Positions 63,006 through 64,000 of a stretch of DNA of 64,000 nt are shown here, piece by piece. Below the pieces are notes generated by a model. It had not been told where the DNA came from and did no database searches. It was given only the letters and a program-made list of their open reading frames with translations. How positions within the stretch are numbered: position 1 is the first letter of the stretch; every line of letters begins with the position of its first letter. A program made the position numbers and the translations under genes. The stretch lies in the NCBI GenBank assembly GCA_032718475.1, contig JAUCBJ010007777.1, positions 1 to 64,000 on the forward strand, written 5' to 3'. Source of the DNA: Nemertoderma westbladi (taxonomy: Eukaryota; Xenacoelomorpha; Nemertodermatida; Nemertodermatidae).

Positions 63006-64000
63006 ATGACGGAGTTGATCGAAGATGATCTTGGTATTAGGGAGCAATATACCCTACCTTTACAAGCATTTGTGGATAGCTTGATACGCGGTGAAGCCGA
63101 TCCAACCATTACGGAGGACGATGGTCGTTATATCGAACCGTTATATCGTTATATTCGAGCGAAACCTGTTCGATGTATCACCTAAGATCGCTCGTCTTAA
63201 ACGATCACTGAATAAACCCATGATCAGAGTTCCGGAATACTCGGTCAGGCCTCCTCATAACCTAGTGAGACCTCAAACTCTCGATCCTAACAGTATCACT
63301 GATCCTCCCGAACTATATTCCCTGTTCAAAGACTTAGTGTTACCCGAACAACTAATCGGTGGTGCTCCGGTAGTGGGTTCGTTAGACATCCGCCCATCCT
63401 ACTTAGCCGGATTGGGACGCGGGCAGCTAATATCGCCCTTTGATCCTTACAATCGTCCAGGATTAAACCCGATTCAACCCGCCACAGAAGTCGAGGAGAG
63501 CGTTATAAGAAACGCTTTAGACGCCATTCGACAGAAAATCGGAAAGGGAACACAAGATTGTTTAGAGAAACGTAAACTACACCAACAAGTCCAATCGGTG
63601 AAGGAGTTAGCCTTGCCACAGTTCGATAGGGAAATCCAAAACCTCGAGGAAGACATAGAGCTTGGACGCACGTATTCTCTACAAGAATTTTTAGAAGAAC
63701 GCTTACAAAGACAAGCGGAAGAAAATCTAATCGAAGAGAAACACACGAAACTGGAAGAAAGAGAAGAAGCCGCTTTAGCCCAACCTGAAGCTCAAATCCT
63801 CATGACCGACCTCTACTCTAAAACCGTTCGTCATCCCTCGATGATTCCACATTTCGGGGACAAGCTCTTCGCGACGATACAGCCTCAACCGGTTGATATC
63901 AGTACAGGATCGCAAAATCTTATCGCTGATGCCCCTATGTTACAGCATCCGCCGATCGAGGCTGCTCGTGTTGACGGTATCCTCGTTGAACCTCCGGACA
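63006..64000 (+). CDS. Gag-like coiled-coil protein start, frameshifted, runs off the window
   Basis: ATG at 63006 opens a 59-codon frame that stops at 63183-63185. A second frame takes over at about 63150 and stays open to the end of the window (about 280 codons). The two read as one protein if one base is gained or lost near 63140-63155, where CGTTATAT words are repeated. The second frame has a Pro-rich start, a charged coiled coil (~63490-63800) and a Pro/Gln-rich part. This is the layout of a BEL-type Gag N-terminus, but no diagnostic motif is reached, so the family is inferred from style and position. Confidence 0.5.

Overview
The window is nuclear DNA of an invertebrate animal. It contains intron-containing genes with GT/AG splice sites, a macroH2A histone, an otopetrin channel, a PPIP5K kinase, BEL/Pao LTR retrotransposons, CR1/Jockey-like LINEs, hAT-type and foldback transposons, and AT-rich spacers rich in ACCGGTA-type palindromes. 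There are no bacterial operons, Shine-Dalgarno sites or CRISPR. macroH2A rules out insects such as Drosophila on established knowledge; I cannot place the phylum.

Layout. 1-3970: remains of a BEL/Pao element (gag and protease, no reverse transcriptase) followed by an LTR-like tail. 5757-6863: a macroH2A gene with an uninterrupted coding region. 8278-24083: a 15.8 kb minus-strand BEL/Pao-like element between two ~1.9 kb, ~99% identical direct repeats. Its 2257-residue open frame carries Gag, protease and integrase but no RT-RNase H, and it is followed by an extra set of frames ending in a three-zinc-knuckle protein. 24386-28522: three minus-strand exons of a PPIP5K (VIP1) inositol pyrophosphate kinase. 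Two of these exons end in tandem arrays (47 bp x ~64 and 75 bp x 5) built from the exon 3' end plus its splice donor. 31276-32985: a two-exon otopetrin proton-channel gene, minus strand. 34216-40057: a foldback element, a 42 bp x 23 array open in three frames, a 2.4 kb element with short inverted ends that contains PWWP-like coding sequence, and a candidate host exon. 41780-46760: two LINE remnants, the second split by a 918 bp hAT-type insertion with a perfect 8 bp target duplication. 47637-53274: mostly repeats and spacer. 53275-61400: a plus-strand BEL/Pao element with every pol domain, broken by one frameshift and one in-frame TGA. 63006-64000: the start of another Gag-like frame running off the window.

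How it fits together. The host genes are few (macroH2A, PPIP5K, otopetrin, and possibly a PWWP gene plus one unassigned exon), and most of the DNA is mobile or tandem repeat. The large BEL-like element lies about 300 bp beyond the PPIP5K 47 bp array, in the same orientation as PPIP5K. It is therefore probably an intronic insertion, with the rest of PPIP5K outside the window. The two RT-less BEL elements would need reverse transcriptase from a complete relative; the 53-61 kb element is the kind that once supplied it. The most unusual observation is the pair of tandem arrays seeded on successive 5' splice sites of PPIP5K.
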